NCBI GenBank assembly: GCA_947498125.1
Contig: CANMJH010000001.1
Location: forward strand, 1,054,001-1,118,000
DNA length: 64,000 nucleotides
DNA from: an uncultured Nioella sp.
Lineage (GTDB): Bacteria; Pseudomonadota; Alphaproteobacteria; Rhodobacterales; Rhodobacteraceae
Reading direction: 5' to 3'
Position numbers and translations under genes: made by a program. How positions within the stretch are numbered: the first letter of the stretch is position 1; every line of letters begins with the position of its first letter. The notes under the pieces are model-generated. The model searched no databases. It saw only the letters and a program-made list of their open reading frames with translations, and was not told the origin of the DNA. This document shows, in pieces, positions 1-8,681 of this stretch.

Positions 1-2
1 CA

Positions 3-293
3 CTGGGCGTTGAGTATGACCGCCTGCACCGGATCTGCAAACGCGATACGGGCCGGTCTCCGGCTGAGCTGGTACACGAGCGCATCACCGCAGAGGCCAA
101 GGCGCGATTGGAGAATTCAGGCTTGCCGCTGAAGAAGATTGCGGCAGATCTGGGGTTCTCGGATGCCTCGCGCTTTAGCCACTTTTTCAAACGTCGCACC
201 GATCTATCTCCGGGGGCGTATCGCGCGGTCGTGTCGCGCCCTGACAGTGATGATCTCCAAGACCTGCGGCGTGGGTTTTCGGACTGGCCTTGA
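3..293 (+). CDS. AraC-family transcriptional regulator, C-terminal part (5' end outside window)
   Basis: The frame is open from the first bases and ends at a TGA at 291-293, so about 96 C-terminal residues are visible. They form the usual AraC/XylS DNA-binding unit: a first helix-turn-helix (RLHRICKRDTGRSP), a linker helix, and a second helix-turn-helix (LKKIAADLGFSDASRFSHFF) ending in the family signature around FFKRRTDLSPGAYR. The ligand-binding N-terminal domain lies off the window, so the signal and target genes cannot be inferred. A 14-residue acidic tail follows the domain. The 210 bases downstream hold no recognisable gene. Domain assignment is secure; regulatory role is unknown. Confidence 0.88.
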   Translation: MGVEYDRLHRICKRDTGRSPAELVHERITAEAKARLENSGLPLKKIAADLGFSDASRFSHFFKRRTDLSPGAYRAVVSRPDSDDLQDLRRGFSDWP

Positions 294-506
294 ATAGAGA
301 AAACACTGCCATTCGGCTACCTGCGGATGGCAAACAGTTTGCCGTCGTCACGGGCCATATCGGACGGAATTCCAGGCACGAAGCTTTAATGCACCGCGAT
401 CTACCTGTCTTCTATACGGAACGCGTCAATGCCACATGCGTCTGGCCCTATGCGTCCTGAACGATCGATGCGACGCCGCGCATGGATAGCCGCACTTTAG
501 GCTTCC

Positions 507-1109
507 CTATCGGTTCAACAAAAGACGCCCGCCCAGCACTCCCAATGCTGCTGCTCCGACCCGGTCGATATAGAACTTCATTGCAAGATACCTTTCACTC
601 ACCACCTTGCGGCTCATGCCAAACGCCAAAAGGGAGTAAAACAAAACCTCGAACACAAAGTGGTTCGCGATGATGATGCCATTCTCAAAAAGCGTCATAT
701 TCGAAGGGAATATCACGGCAAGAACAGCCGCAGCGAATAACACCGTTTTAGGGTTAAGGACGTTAATCATCATACCCTGCCTTAGCGCGTGTGAAGTTGG
801 CCTATCACTTGCCTTGATCTGGTCGTGCGCTCCCCGCCACATACAATATGCAATGTAGATGAGATATAGCGCTCCAATAGTTTTGATAGCCACATAGGCC
901 CAAGGAAATAGCGAAAAGATTACGTCAAGCCCAAGCAGCGCGGCGGCGGTCCAAAGAGCAGCGACAAACCCCAAACCGATACCCGTTGCGATACCGGCCT
1001 GCCTTCCAGACGACAATGTGTTTTGGACGGCAACCAGGAAGGCAGGACCGGGACTTACGATAGCCGCCAATAGGGCGAGGTTGAAAGTAATGAGATGGGC
1101 GAGTTCCAT
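507..1109 (-). CDS. LysE/RhtB-family amino acid exporter
   Basis: A 200-residue, very hydrophobic protein with about six membrane segments, the size and pattern of LysE/RhtB exporters, which move amino acids or related metabolites out across the inner membrane. The family signature SPGPAF appears near residue 22, followed by the polar Q-N segment typical of the group. I place the start at the ATG at 1109 rather than at the upstream alternative at 1142, because an AGGA ribosome site sits just upstream and the protein then begins with the usual MELAHLITFN-type N-terminus. It stands alone, so the exported compound cannot be told. Confidence 0.85.
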   Translation of the reverse strand: MELAHLITFNLALLAAIVSPGPAFLVAVQNTLSSGRQAGIATGIGLGFVAALWTAAALLGLDVIFSLFPWAYVAIKTIGALYLIYIAYCMWRGAHDQIKASDRPTSHALRQGMMINVLNPKTVLFAAAVLAVIFPSNMTLFENGIIIANHFVFEVLFYSLLAFGMSRKVVSERYLAMKFYIDRVGAAALGVLGGRLLLNR

Positions 1110-1405
1110 AGTTAGTCCTATTTTTTCTTCAACAAGAGCCAATCAACGGAGCTTGTCAACTACGGGCCACCAATGTGAAAGCGGACATTGGCGAACCGCC
1201 GCGAAAGTCCGAAAAGGTCCGCATAACGACCTGCGCTTGATAGGGAAAATCTGAAATACATGGCGCCTCACATCGAGAACCACGTCCTGAACCGTCCTTC
1301 GTTGATCTGAAAGCGTTCAAAACGCGTCGATAAATCTGCTGGGCTTCGACAATCGGGGTAAGCTCCATCTAGCTATGAAACCGACACGTCAGCTATCATC
1401 GAACG
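1110..1405. other. Intergenic stretch without a supported gene
   Basis: About 296 bases between the LysE exporter and the GST gene. A 70-codon minus-strand frame (1156-1368) starts with a plausible-looking peptide (MELTPIVEAQQIYRRVLNAF) but has no ribosome site and loses protein-like composition after about 25 codons. It may be the remnant of a decayed gene. No terminator, tRNA or repeat was recognised. Confidence 0.4.
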
Positions 1406-2203
1406 TTATGAAAAAGACGTCCACATTTGGTTCAATTTAGGCCAGTGGATTTCGCCGCCTTTGCGGATTGCGGTTCGCATATCGTCACCCAAAGGCTTTG
1501 AGATTGCGACCGGGTAACTTGGACGCGCCTGCATCCGCGCAAGCCACGCGCCAACTTTCGGTGCGGTTTCGGCCCAAAGCCCCGCGTAGCCAAACAGATC
1601 AAGCCGATCAATGTACGAGACCAAAGCGACATCGGCAATTCCATGCTCGCGCCCTGTGACCCACTCGGTTTTCCCGATAGCGGCTTCCATGTCGGCAAAG
1701 GTGCGTTGCAAGGTTCCAAAAGCTTGCTGAACGTAAGGGGATGCCAAGCCATTTTTGAACAGATCCGCCCGTTTTAAGCGCGCAACAGGATCGGGCATTT
1801 TCGCAATCTGAGCGGCGATTTCCTCAGGGGACTTGACCGCCATGATCTTGTCCCGCGCTTCGGTACTGAACGTCAGCGTGGTAATCGCTGTGTGAATGTT
1901 CAACGTTCGCAAAAGCCAATGGCGTGCCCGCGCCTCGCTGATACGATCCGTGGGCATCAACTGCCCGTCGTTATAGTTTCTGTCCAGATATTCGACGATC
2001 AGACTGGATTCCCCCAGCACCAGATCGCCATCAATCAAGGTCGGGATCACGCCGTTTGGGTTCAGCGCAAGATACTCAGGATTGTTTTGCTCGCCCTTAG
2101 ACAGGTCAAGCGTGACGCCTTCAAAGTCCAGACCAATTTCGGCCAATGCGACGCGCACCTTGATGGAACAAACACTGGCGGGTGAATGGTAGAGTTTCAG
2201 CAT
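1406..2203 (-). CDS. Glutathione S-transferase family protein
   Basis: A 265-residue soluble protein with the thioredoxin-fold GST N-terminal domain (about residues 1-80: MLKLYHSPASVCSIKVR, cis-Pro motif GVIPTLIDG, glutathione-binding LGESSLIVEYLD) and an all-helical C-terminal domain (about 95-240). The family conjugates glutathione to electrophiles or acts as a glutathione-dependent isomerase, lyase or reductase; this member's substrate is not evident. A Ser/Cys pair near residues 10-13 (SVCS) is in the place of the catalytic residue. It follows the GntR gene by 28 bases on the same strand with its own AGGA ribosome site, so the two are likely co-transcribed. Confidence 0.88.
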   Translation of the reverse strand: MLKLYHSPASVCSIKVRVALAEIGLDFEGVTLDLSKGEQNNPEYLALNPNGVIPTLIDGDLVLGESSLIVEYLDRNYNDGQLMPTDRISEARARHWLLRTLNIHTAITTLTFSTEARDKIMAVKSPEEIAAQIAKMPDPVARLKRADLFKNGLASPYVQQAFGTLQRTFADMEAAIGKTEWVTGREHGIADVALVSYIDRLDLFGYAGLWAETAPKVGAWLARMQARPSYPVAISKPLGDDMRTAIRKGGEIHWPKLNQMWTSFS

Positions 2204-2231
2204 ATTGATCCTGCTATATTAGGTAAGTTTT

Positions 2232-3266
2232 CTAGGTATCGATCCGTTTGGCGAATTCGCATTCCGCGCCATCGGTGACGGCTTTGTAGCGCTCTAAACG
2301 TGACGAGCATTTCTCTCGGCTCTTCAGCAGATGCGCGAGAAGTCGTAGCTTACATTCCTCAGAGCGGCGGCGTTTTAATGCGCCCAGCACACCAAGATGT
2401 TCTTCGATAAAGGGGTCTTCATCGCCAACCGGGACCTCTTCGGTTGCCAAGACGTGTTTGGATAAAACGAGCCCCGCCTTGACCGACCTCAACGCCGTTA
2501 GCCCCGGCGCATTTTTTGCGTAACCCATCAGGTCGCGATGCAGCACCACTTCGAGATCGTCCAACTCTCGGCTCGTGACATTCGGCAAGCGGCTCAGCGC
2601 GTCTTCGTGCATTGCAATTGCCCGATCCAGAACGTCCATCGGAATGTGGATCGTGGCTTGTTCCAGCAATTTGGGCTCAAGCCATGACCGCACGTCGAAC
2701 AGCATCTCCAGCCGCTCGCAATCCATTTTCAAGGCGATCCATTGCCCGCCGGGGCGCCGTGCAACCAGCCCGTTGGTTTCCAGTTCGCGCAAGGAATCTT
2801 CCAGCGCGCTTCGCCCCACATTGTAATAGTCCTGCGCGGCCCGGATACTGATCCGCCACGCACCATGCACGGACAGACGCGAGATGTGACGCTCCAGATC
2901 TTCCAACAGCGGCGTCGGGGTATCAGTAGTTTTAAGCGCCTCTTTCAGGGACGCGATGCAGGTCGGGTAGTCTGTCAGGCGGCTGGTGGCACTTGTCTCC
3001 TCTGCACCCGTAACAAATCCGCGTGTGGGAAGCGGCGCAATCAATCCATACTCGACGAGGGTGTGCAGGGCCTGCCGCGCCGGGGTTCTGCTCACGTTAA
3101 AGACCTGTGCAAGCATACTTTCGTTGATCGCGACGGCGTCGGGAATTGTTTGAGCGCGGATTTCTGAGGCAATCGCATCCGCCAGCGCAAGATAAAGCGA
3201 CGGGTCGGACACATCTGGAATAGCCTGCCCGATCTCACTTGTATTGGCAGAGGTCTGCGATCTCAC
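2232..3266 (-). CDS. GntR-family transcriptional regulator, likely controlling the divergent sugar-acid operon
   Basis: A 344-residue protein with an N-terminal GntR winged helix (about residues 25-95, including NESMLAQVFNVSRTPARQAL and the wing LIAPLPTRGFV). A second, weaker winged-helix-like segment (about 130-195: YYNVGRSALEDSLRELETNGLVARR) is followed by an all-helical, FCD-like effector region. This is longer than the usual 230-250 residues because the HTH appears duplicated. The start is GTG: an in-frame TAA lies two codons upstream, and GGGAG sits 8 bases before the GTG. It is transcribed away from the UxaA-TRAP-sulfatase operon across 246 bases, the standard arrangement for a local regulator; a sugar acid or keto-deoxy intermediate is the likely effector (inference). 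Confidence 0.82.
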   Translation of the reverse strand: MRSQTSANTSEIGQAIPDVSDPSLYLALADAIASEIRAQTIPDAVAINESMLAQVFNVSRTPARQALHTLVEYGLIAPLPTRGFVTGAEETSATSRLTDYPTCIASLKEALKTTDTPTPLLEDLERHISRLSVHGAWRISIRAAQDYYNVGRSALEDSLRELETNGLVARRPGGQWIALKMDCERLEMLFDVRSWLEPKLLEQATIHIPMDVLDRAIAMHEDALSRLPNVTSRELDDLEVVLHRDLMGYAKNAPGLTALRSVKAGLVLSKHVLATEEVPVGDEDPFIEEHLGVLGALKRRRSEECKLRLLAHLLKSREKCSSRLERYKAVTDGAECEFAKRIDT

Positions 3267-3320
3267 ATCTTATCTCCCGCATGGTACTTCGACTTTCGCA
3301 AGACTGAGGTATTTTGAGTA

Positions 3321-3332
3321 TTGTTCAAACAA
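3321..3332. promoter_or_regulatory. Candidate GntR operator (inverted repeat TTGTT-CA-AACAA)
   Basis: A perfect inverted repeat with 5-base arms and a 2-base centre lies 55 bases upstream of the GntR start inside the AT-rich divergent control region (3267-3512). It fits the general GntR-family half-site rule (GT...AC). No second perfect copy was found in the region. The assignment as operator is inference. Confidence 0.4.
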
Positions 3333-3512
3333 AGTACATTATTTTCAGTTGGATAATCTTTCATTCTCATGACTAGCTTCACTTCAGTTGACTGTTTTTA
3401 CATACTTTTTTAACAATTCTGGAAAATACGGCTCTCTCACAAGTTAATAGTATCGCCAGACAAAGCAATATGTTCATGCTGGGGCAACAGCGAGAGAGGG
3501 ACCCAGAACACC

Positions 3513-5057
3513 ATGCGACACCACACCATCCTCAAGATCACTGAGGCCGATACTGTCGGTGTTGCATTGCTGACGCTGGACCCGGGCGACCGGGCTTGTG
3601 TGTCGTCAACAAATGGCGGCGTCGCGGCAGAATTTGATGTCGTCGAGCGTATCCCGCGCGGTCACAAGATCGCGCTGAGCGATATTGGCGCGGATGCCTT
3701 TGTTTATAAGTATGGACAGGTGATCGGTGTTGCGACCAACGACATTGCGCAAGGCGCGCATGTGCATAGTCATAACCTTTCGGGCGAAGGCGGGTATGAC
3801 CGCAAAAGCGCGCGGGCCGTCAGCGCGACCGAGATAGACCACGCGGCCTTGCCGGACAGCTTCATGGGATATGCCCGCCCGTCCGGCGAGGTTGGAACGC
3901 GCAACTATATCTCGCTGCTTTCCACAGTGAACTGTTCGGCCACGGTGTGCCGCGCAGTTGCCGACCATTTCAATCTGGGCGGCGGGCTGGACAAGTACGA
4001 AAACGTCGACGGGATCGTGGCCTTTACCCATGGGTTCGGCTGCGCCATCGATCCCGATGGGCTTGGCATGGCGATGCTGCAGCGCACGTTGATCGGGGCG
4101 GCCTTCAACCCCAATGTCGCGGCAACCGTCGTGATCGGCCTTGGCTGCGAGACCAATCAAGCGAAATTCATGTTGGCACGTTGCGGCATCACCGAGGCAC
4201 CAACCTTGAAGAGTTTCACCATCCAAGAGGCCGGCGGCACGCGCAAATCCATTGCCAAGGCCATTGCGTTTATCGAAGGCCTACTGCCCGAAGTGAACGC
4301 AGCTGGCCGAACACCGCAGCCGGTCTCGAAAATAAAACTGGCCCTGCAATGTGGCGGATCGGATGCCTATTCCGGTATTACCGCAAACCCCGCCCTTGGG
4401 ATTGCGTCCGATATCCTGATCGCCAAAGGTGGCACCGCGATCCTGTCCGAAACCCCTGAAATCTATGGCGCCGAACATCTGCTTGCTGTGCGGGCAACGC
4501 AAGAGAACGTCGGTGAAAAGTTGTTTGGTCTGATCGACTGGTGGCGCGATTACACGGACAAAGCGGGGGCCAGCATTGAGAACAATCCTTCTTATGGGAA
4601 TAAAAAGGGTGGCCTGACCACGATTGCCGAAAAGTCCCTCGGGGCAATCGCGAAATCAGGTCAAAGCCCGCTGACCGCCGTTTATGGCTATGGCGAGCCG
4701 GTGACTGAGCCGGGCCTCGTTTTCGTGGATACGCCCGGTTACGACCCGATCTGTTCGACGGGTCAAATCGCCTCTGGCGCGACGGTCATGTGCTTTACCA
4801 CCGGGCGCGGGTCCGTATCCGGGTTCAAACCTGTCCCGACCCTCAAATTATCGACAAACACGCCAATGTATGAGGCCATGCAGGATGACATGGACGTCAA
4901 TTGCGGCACTGTTCTGGAAGGTGAGACCCTGCGGGCGGTTGGCGAACGGATCTACGCCCGCATCATCGACACTGCGTCTGGAAAGAAAACACAAAGTGAA
5001 ATCAACGGCTTCGGCGACAATGAATTTGTGCCCTGGCAACTTGGAGCAATCCTTTAG
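3513..5057 (+). CDS. UxaA-family sugar-acid dehydratase (altronate/galactarate dehydratase type)
   Basis: A 514-residue single-chain member of the altronate/galactarate dehydratase family, an iron-dependent group that removes water from aldonic or aldaric acids to give 2-keto-3-deoxy acids and that also includes sulfolactate sulfo-lyase. Residues 1-95 form the SAF domain (GVATNDIAQGAHVHSHNLS). The rest is the catalytic part, with family motifs NYISLLSTVNCSATVC, THGFGCAID, GLGCETNQ, QCGGSDAYSGI, TTGRGSVSGFKPVPTLKLST and MDVNCGT; several cysteines in these are candidate metal ligands. Length matches UxaA/GarD (about 495-525). It is the first gene of the nine-gene operon, divergent from the GntR gene. 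The substrate is not determined by sequence alone; an L-configured aldonate or a sulfonated/sulfated acid are options. Confidence 0.87.
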   Translation: MRHHTILKITEADTVGVALLTLDPGDRACVSSTNGGVAAEFDVVERIPRGHKIALSDIGADAFVYKYGQVIGVATNDIAQGAHVHSHNLSGEGGYDRKSARAVSATEIDHAALPDSFMGYARPSGEVGTRNYISLLSTVNCSATVCRAVADHFNLGGGLDKYENVDGIVAFTHGFGCAIDPDGLGMAMLQRTLIGAAFNPNVAATVVIGLGCETNQAKFMLARCGITEAPTLKSFTIQEAGGTRKSIAKAIAFIEGLLPEVNAAGRTPQPVSKIKLALQCGGSDAYSGITANPALGIASDILIAKGGTAILSETPEIYGAEHLLAVRATQENVGEKLFGLIDWWRDYTDKAGASIENNPSYGNKKGGLTTIAEKSLGAIAKSGQSPLTAVYGYGEPVTEPGLVFVDTPGYDPICSTGQIASGATVMCFTTGRGSVSGFKPVPTLKLSTNTPMYEAMQDDMDVNCGTVLEGETLRAVGERIYARIIDTASGKKTQSEINGFGDNEFVPWQLGAIL

Positions 5058-5094
5058 CCCTGCTGTAACCGAAACTTAGAAAGAGACGAAAAAG

Positions 5095-5673
5095 ATGAAA
5101 TACGACGAAATGACCGACCTGCTTGAACCGGGGTATCTGGAGCTTGAAACCGGCTACCGGATGCTGCCCGAAAGCGAGGAACTGCTGGTCGCCGTCTACA
5201 ACCGCATGATGGGCTGCAAGCACGAGTGGCTGGATCGGTGGTTTGGCCATTTCGAAACTGAGGCCGATTTCATCGAATGGCATCCTGAAGAGCACTTCAC
5301 CCACGTCTGGAACGACAAGTGGAGCAAGGGCAATTACATCGGTGCCGCCCATACCGCCAAGCAAAAGATTGGCGGGCGTCAGCCGCAGTTTTCCACGATC
5401 CACTTTGAGGATCCGTCGATCATGTTCGACATGGACAAAGTGCGCGCCGCGAATGCAACGGTTGTGTTGGCCTATGGCACGCCCGGTGAATATGGCGATA
5501 GCGACTACAAGATGACGCGCTTTGTGCACATCGCGCGCAACACCCGTTTCGGATGTGAAATCCGCAGCCGCTTCTGGGTCAAGACAACCGAAGATTTCGG
5601 TCCGCTTCTGATCGACCACTGCTTCGGTGAGTTTGGATTTGCACAGGATATCTGGAAACGGGAGTTTTCCTAA
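5095..5673 (+). CDS. DAPG-hydrolase (PhlG)-like metal-dependent hydrolase
   Basis: A 192-residue soluble protein resembling the 2,4-diacetylphloroglucinol/phloretin hydrolase group, zinc enzymes of a helix-grip fold that cleave a carbon-carbon bond beside a ring ketone. Visible family-like features are GYLELETGYRMLP at the N-terminus, WFGHF, the WHPEEH cluster (His63, His67), the acidic Glu105, and an H-x3-E pair (His175/Glu179) near the C-terminus like the His/Glu ligand pair of PhlG. It is shorter than PhlG (about 290). It lies 37 bases after the UxaA-type gene and before the TRAP genes, so it probably acts on a sugar-derived or small-acid intermediate. The reaction is unknown; family placement is from motif memory and moderately certain. 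Confidence 0.55.
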   Translation: MKYDEMTDLLEPGYLELETGYRMLPESEELLVAVYNRMMGCKHEWLDRWFGHFETEADFIEWHPEEHFTHVWNDKWSKGNYIGAAHTAKQKIGGRQPQFSTIHFEDPSIMFDMDKVRAANATVVLAYGTPGEYGDSDYKMTRFVHIARNTRFGCEIRSRFWVKTTEDFGPLLIDHCFGEFGFAQDIWKREFS

Positions 5674-5731
5674 ATCCGCGTGTGCATCGCCACCAAAACT
5701 TGAACGAGACGAATAAGGGAGGAACTAAACC

Positions 5732-6781
5732 ATGAGTAATCTAAACAAGACAGTTTTCGTACTGGGCTTGGCCGCCAGCGTTGTCGGAAGCGGGCAGGCA
5801 ATGGCGCAGGCCGAATGCGGCTCGGTTAATTTGCTGTTCAACAAATTTGTTCCGGACAGCCACGCGTTTTACACCGGTGGTATGTTGCCTTGGGCCGAAG
5901 ACGTCGAAAGCGTCACCGAAGGCCGCGTCACGGTGTCGTTCACCTCGGCCTCACTGGCACCACCGCCGCAGCAATGGTCGATGGTAACGGACGGAATTGC
6001 CGATGTCGGACTGCAAGTGAACCCGCTTGAATCTGCAAGGTTACATCTGACCAATATCGGCGGCCTGCCGTTGGTGGGCAACCTGGCCGAGGCACGTGGT
6101 GTCGCCTTGTGGCGCACGCAGCAAGAATTCTTTTCAGACGCAGGCGAATACGACGGTGTGCACCTGCTTGGTCAGTTCACGAATGCGGGCGCGGGCCTTA
6201 TTTCCAGCCGCGAAGTCCATAGCATGGACGACGTCGCAGGTATGAAGTTCTGGACAATCGGCGGCCCACCTGCCGCTGTCGTCGAGGCAATTGGCGCGGT
6301 GCCAGTACCGGCGCCGGGCGAAGAGATGTTCAGCATGTTCTCACGGGGTGTTGTCGATGGTATCGCGACCAACTGGGGGGCAATGCGGGTCTGGAACGCT
6401 TATCGCTACACCGAAGCCTATGTTGATATTCCGGGTGGTCTTTATGCCGTCGATTTCTCATTCATCATGAACCAAGATGTCTGGGACGGCATTTGCGAGA
6501 CTGATCAAGAGCTGATCATGTCAGTGTCTGGCGAAAGGATCGCGCGAAACGTTGGCGTTGAGATCGACGAATATGACATCGTTACTCAGAGCGAGCTTCC
6601 AGAGCATGAGATCATCGTCATCGAACCTGATGCCGAATTCATGGCCGGCCTGGAAGAAAGCGTCGCCTACGCTCGCGACACCTGGATGGAAAGAGCCGCA
6701 GCGCGCGGCGTCGACGGCGAAGCCGCACTTGCATACTATCTTGAGCAGGTCGCAGCCGTAACTGCCGAGGCGGGCAACTAA
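5732..6781 (+). CDS. dctP: TRAP transporter periplasmic solute-binding protein (DctP type)
   Basis: A 349-residue exported binding protein that hands substrate to the Q/M permease encoded next. A signal peptide covers about residues 1-25 (cleavage near AMAQA-E). The DctP fold is recognisable from the segments VTVSFTSASLA, GIADVGLQ and SRGVVDGIATNWGAM. Most TRAP binding proteins carry an arginine in a K-[IL]-R-[VT] strand that clamps the ligand carboxylate; here that strand reads GMKFWTIGG, with Trp in the arginine position. The ligand may therefore bind differently or lack a free carboxylate. A strong GGGAGGA ribosome site precedes the ATG. It is the third gene of the operon; dctQ follows after one base. 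Confidence 0.9.
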   Translation: MSNLNKTVFVLGLAASVVGSGQAMAQAECGSVNLLFNKFVPDSHAFYTGGMLPWAEDVESVTEGRVTVSFTSASLAPPPQQWSMVTDGIADVGLQVNPLESARLHLTNIGGLPLVGNLAEARGVALWRTQQEFFSDAGEYDGVHLLGQFTNAGAGLISSREVHSMDDVAGMKFWTIGGPPAAVVEAIGAVPVPAPGEEMFSMFSRGVVDGIATNWGAMRVWNAYRYTEAYVDIPGGLYAVDFSFIMNQDVWDGICETDQELIMSVSGERIARNVGVEIDEYDIVTQSELPEHEIIVIEPDAEFMAGLEESVAYARDTWMERAAARGVDGEAALAYYLEQVAAVTAEAGN

Positions 6782-6782
6782 G

Positions 6783-7340
6783 GTGCCCGAGACCAAGAAA
6801 AAAGGCGTTGCGCGAAAGCGCAGCGTCGTCGCACCCAACTGGTTGCTCAGTTGTCTTGAATGGATCACGGCGGTGTCCATCTTTACAATGGCAATCCTGA
6901 TTTTTTCCGATGTCGTCTTGCGATATTTCTTCAACAGTCCCCTGCGCGGGGTCTATGAGATCAATGGGATGTTGCTTGGACTTCTGACGCTGTCCTCCCT
7001 TCCGCTGATCACCGAAGAGCGAAATCACATAACGGTCGATCTGATCGACAGTTTTTTGCACGGCCGCGTTCGCTTTATCTCGCAGCTGATCATTCTGGCT
7101 TTCCAGATGGTTATGATCGGGTTCATCGCCTGGCGGATCTACGCCATCGGGATACGCGAATGGCATAGCGGCTGGGTGACTGTTGATCTTCAAATCAGCC
7201 GCGCACCTCTTTTGTTGTTCATGGCCTTTCTTGGGGCTCTCACATCCGCGTTTTTGTTGATCATGATCGTTCAGTTCCTTCGGAAAAGACTGCCTGTCAT
7301 TCCAATTGGCGGCATGAATACCGGGGCCGACGATCTATGA
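6783..7340 (+). CDS. dctQ: TRAP transporter small permease (DctQ type)
   Basis: A 185-residue inner-membrane protein with four predicted membrane segments (roughly residues 22-44, 60-75, 98-120, 140-163) and the DctQ-type motif GVYEINGMLLGLL followed by EERNHITVDLI. It forms the membrane complex with DctM for sodium-driven solute uptake. The start is GTG, one base after the dctP stop, which implies translational coupling. The basic N-terminus (KKKGVARKRS) fits a cytoplasmic tail by the positive-inside rule. The gene order P-Q-M is complete. Confidence 0.9.
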   Translation: MPETKKKGVARKRSVVAPNWLLSCLEWITAVSIFTMAILIFSDVVLRYFFNSPLRGVYEINGMLLGLLTLSSLPLITEERNHITVDLIDSFLHGRVRFISQLIILAFQMVMIGFIAWRIYAIGIREWHSGWVTVDLQISRAPLLLFMAFLGALTSAFLLIMIVQFLRKRLPVIPIGGMNTGADDL

Positions 7341-7367
7341 GATTCCTGACTTATTGAAAGTAACACT

Positions 7368-8663
7368 ATGACCGTGCTTCTTATCGGAACGATCGTTCTC
7401 TTCGTGCTTGTCTTCGCAGGATTTCCCCTTGGCTTTACCCTTTTGGTGGTGGGCGCGGGCGGTTTCGCCATGCTCAGAAGCGTGGCTGCGTCTTATTCCA
7501 TGGTATCGCAGCAGATCCTCGAAGTGGTGATGAACACCAACTTTGTGGTGTTGCCGATGTTCATCCTGATGGGGGCTTTCATCTATCGTGCCTCCCTCGC
7601 GGATGACTTGTTTGATGCCGCCAACGCGTGGCTGGGGCACTTCCGGGGTGGTCTGGCCATTGCAACGGTTGCGGCCTGTGGCGGGTTTTCGGCTGTCTCG
7701 GGCAGCTCTCTGGCGACTGTGACGACAATGGCCAAGGTGGCCACGCCGTCGATGCGGCGCAACAACTATGCGGACAGTCTGTCGGCGGGCTGCATCTCGG
7801 CCGGTGGCACGATTGGCATCCTGATCCCCCCCAGTGCCGCGATGATCATCTACGGCATTCTGACCGAACAAGACATTGCGGCGCTGTTCGCAGCCGGGCT
7901 TTTGCCGGGTCTTTTGACCATCGCACTCTATATTATTGTTATCTTGGTACTGACGACGATCTGGCCGCATCTTGGGCCATCGGTTCCTAAAACCAGCTGG
8001 CACGAGCGGTTTCAGCGCACGATCAAAATCTGGGGCATTGTCGTGCTGTTCGTCTTGATCATGGGTGGCATCAGCTTTGGGATGTTCACTCCGAACGAGG
8101 CGGGCGGAATTGGCGCTGTTGGCGCGCTTCTCTTTGCCCTTGGTCGCCGCAAGATGACATGGCCGATTTTCTTTTCATCTTTGGTTGATGCGGCCAAGAC
8201 CACGGCGATGGTGTTCAGCATCGGGATCGGGGCGCTGGTGTTCAACAATCTCGTAACGATGTCCGGCTTTTCGGGCGCGGTCGCGGCATGGCTCGAGGCT
8301 TTGCCCTTGTCACCCATGGGGATCATGGTGGTGATCGTTCTGTTCTACTTCCTGCTCGGGATGGTGGTGGACGGTCTGGCGATGATTTTCCTGACAGTTC
8401 CGGTCATCTTCCCGGTGGTCGTGGCACTGGGCATGGACCCGATCTGGTTTGGCGTCTTGCTGGTGATCGTTGTCGAGGTCAGCCTGATCACACCGCCCAT
8501 CGGTATGAATGTCTTTGTTCTGAAATCGATGCTTCCGGGTGTGTCTTTGCGTACAATCTTCACAGGCATCGCGCCGTTTCTAGTGGCAGATTTGGTGCGG
8601 ATCGTCCTTGTCATGGCCTTCCCGGGCTTTGTGCTGTTCCTGCCCAGACTGGTGTTCGGATAA
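7368..8663 (+). CDS. dctM: TRAP transporter large permease (DctM type)
   Basis: A 431-residue polytopic inner-membrane protein with about twelve hydrophobic segments, the transport subunit of the TRAP system and a member of the ion transporter superfamily. Typical DctM stretches are visible: FAGFPLGFTLLV at the N-terminus, GCISAGGTIGILIPPSAAMIIYG, FGMFTPNEAGGIGAVGALL, and VVEVSLITPPIGMNVFVL near the C-terminus. It lies 27 bases after dctQ and 18 bases before the sulfatase, so import and sulfatase action are likely co-regulated. Confidence 0.93.
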   Translation: MTVLLIGTIVLFVLVFAGFPLGFTLLVVGAGGFAMLRSVAASYSMVSQQILEVVMNTNFVVLPMFILMGAFIYRASLADDLFDAANAWLGHFRGGLAIATVAACGGFSAVSGSSLATVTTMAKVATPSMRRNNYADSLSAGCISAGGTIGILIPPSAAMIIYGILTEQDIAALFAAGLLPGLLTIALYIIVILVLTTIWPHLGPSVPKTSWHERFQRTIKIWGIVVLFVLIMGGISFGMFTPNEAGGIGAVGALLFALGRRKMTWPIFFSSLVDAAKTTAMVFSIGIGALVFNNLVTMSGFSGAVAAWLEALPLSPMGIMVVIVLFYFLLGMVVDGLAMIFLTVPVIFPVVVALGMDPIWFGVLLVIVVEVSLITPPIGMNVFVLKSMLPGVSLRTIFTGIAPFLVADLVRIVLVMAFPGFVLFLPRLVFG

Positions 8664-8681
8664 CGCCGTGGGCGCATAATC

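Noticed and set aside
1156-1368. 70-codon minus-strand frame
   Set aside because: No ribosome site; protein-like character only in the first 25 codons; kept as part of an intergenic region.
3606-4226. 206-codon minus-strand frame inside the UxaA-type gene
   Set aside because: Antisense shadow with His/Arg-rich composition and no motif.
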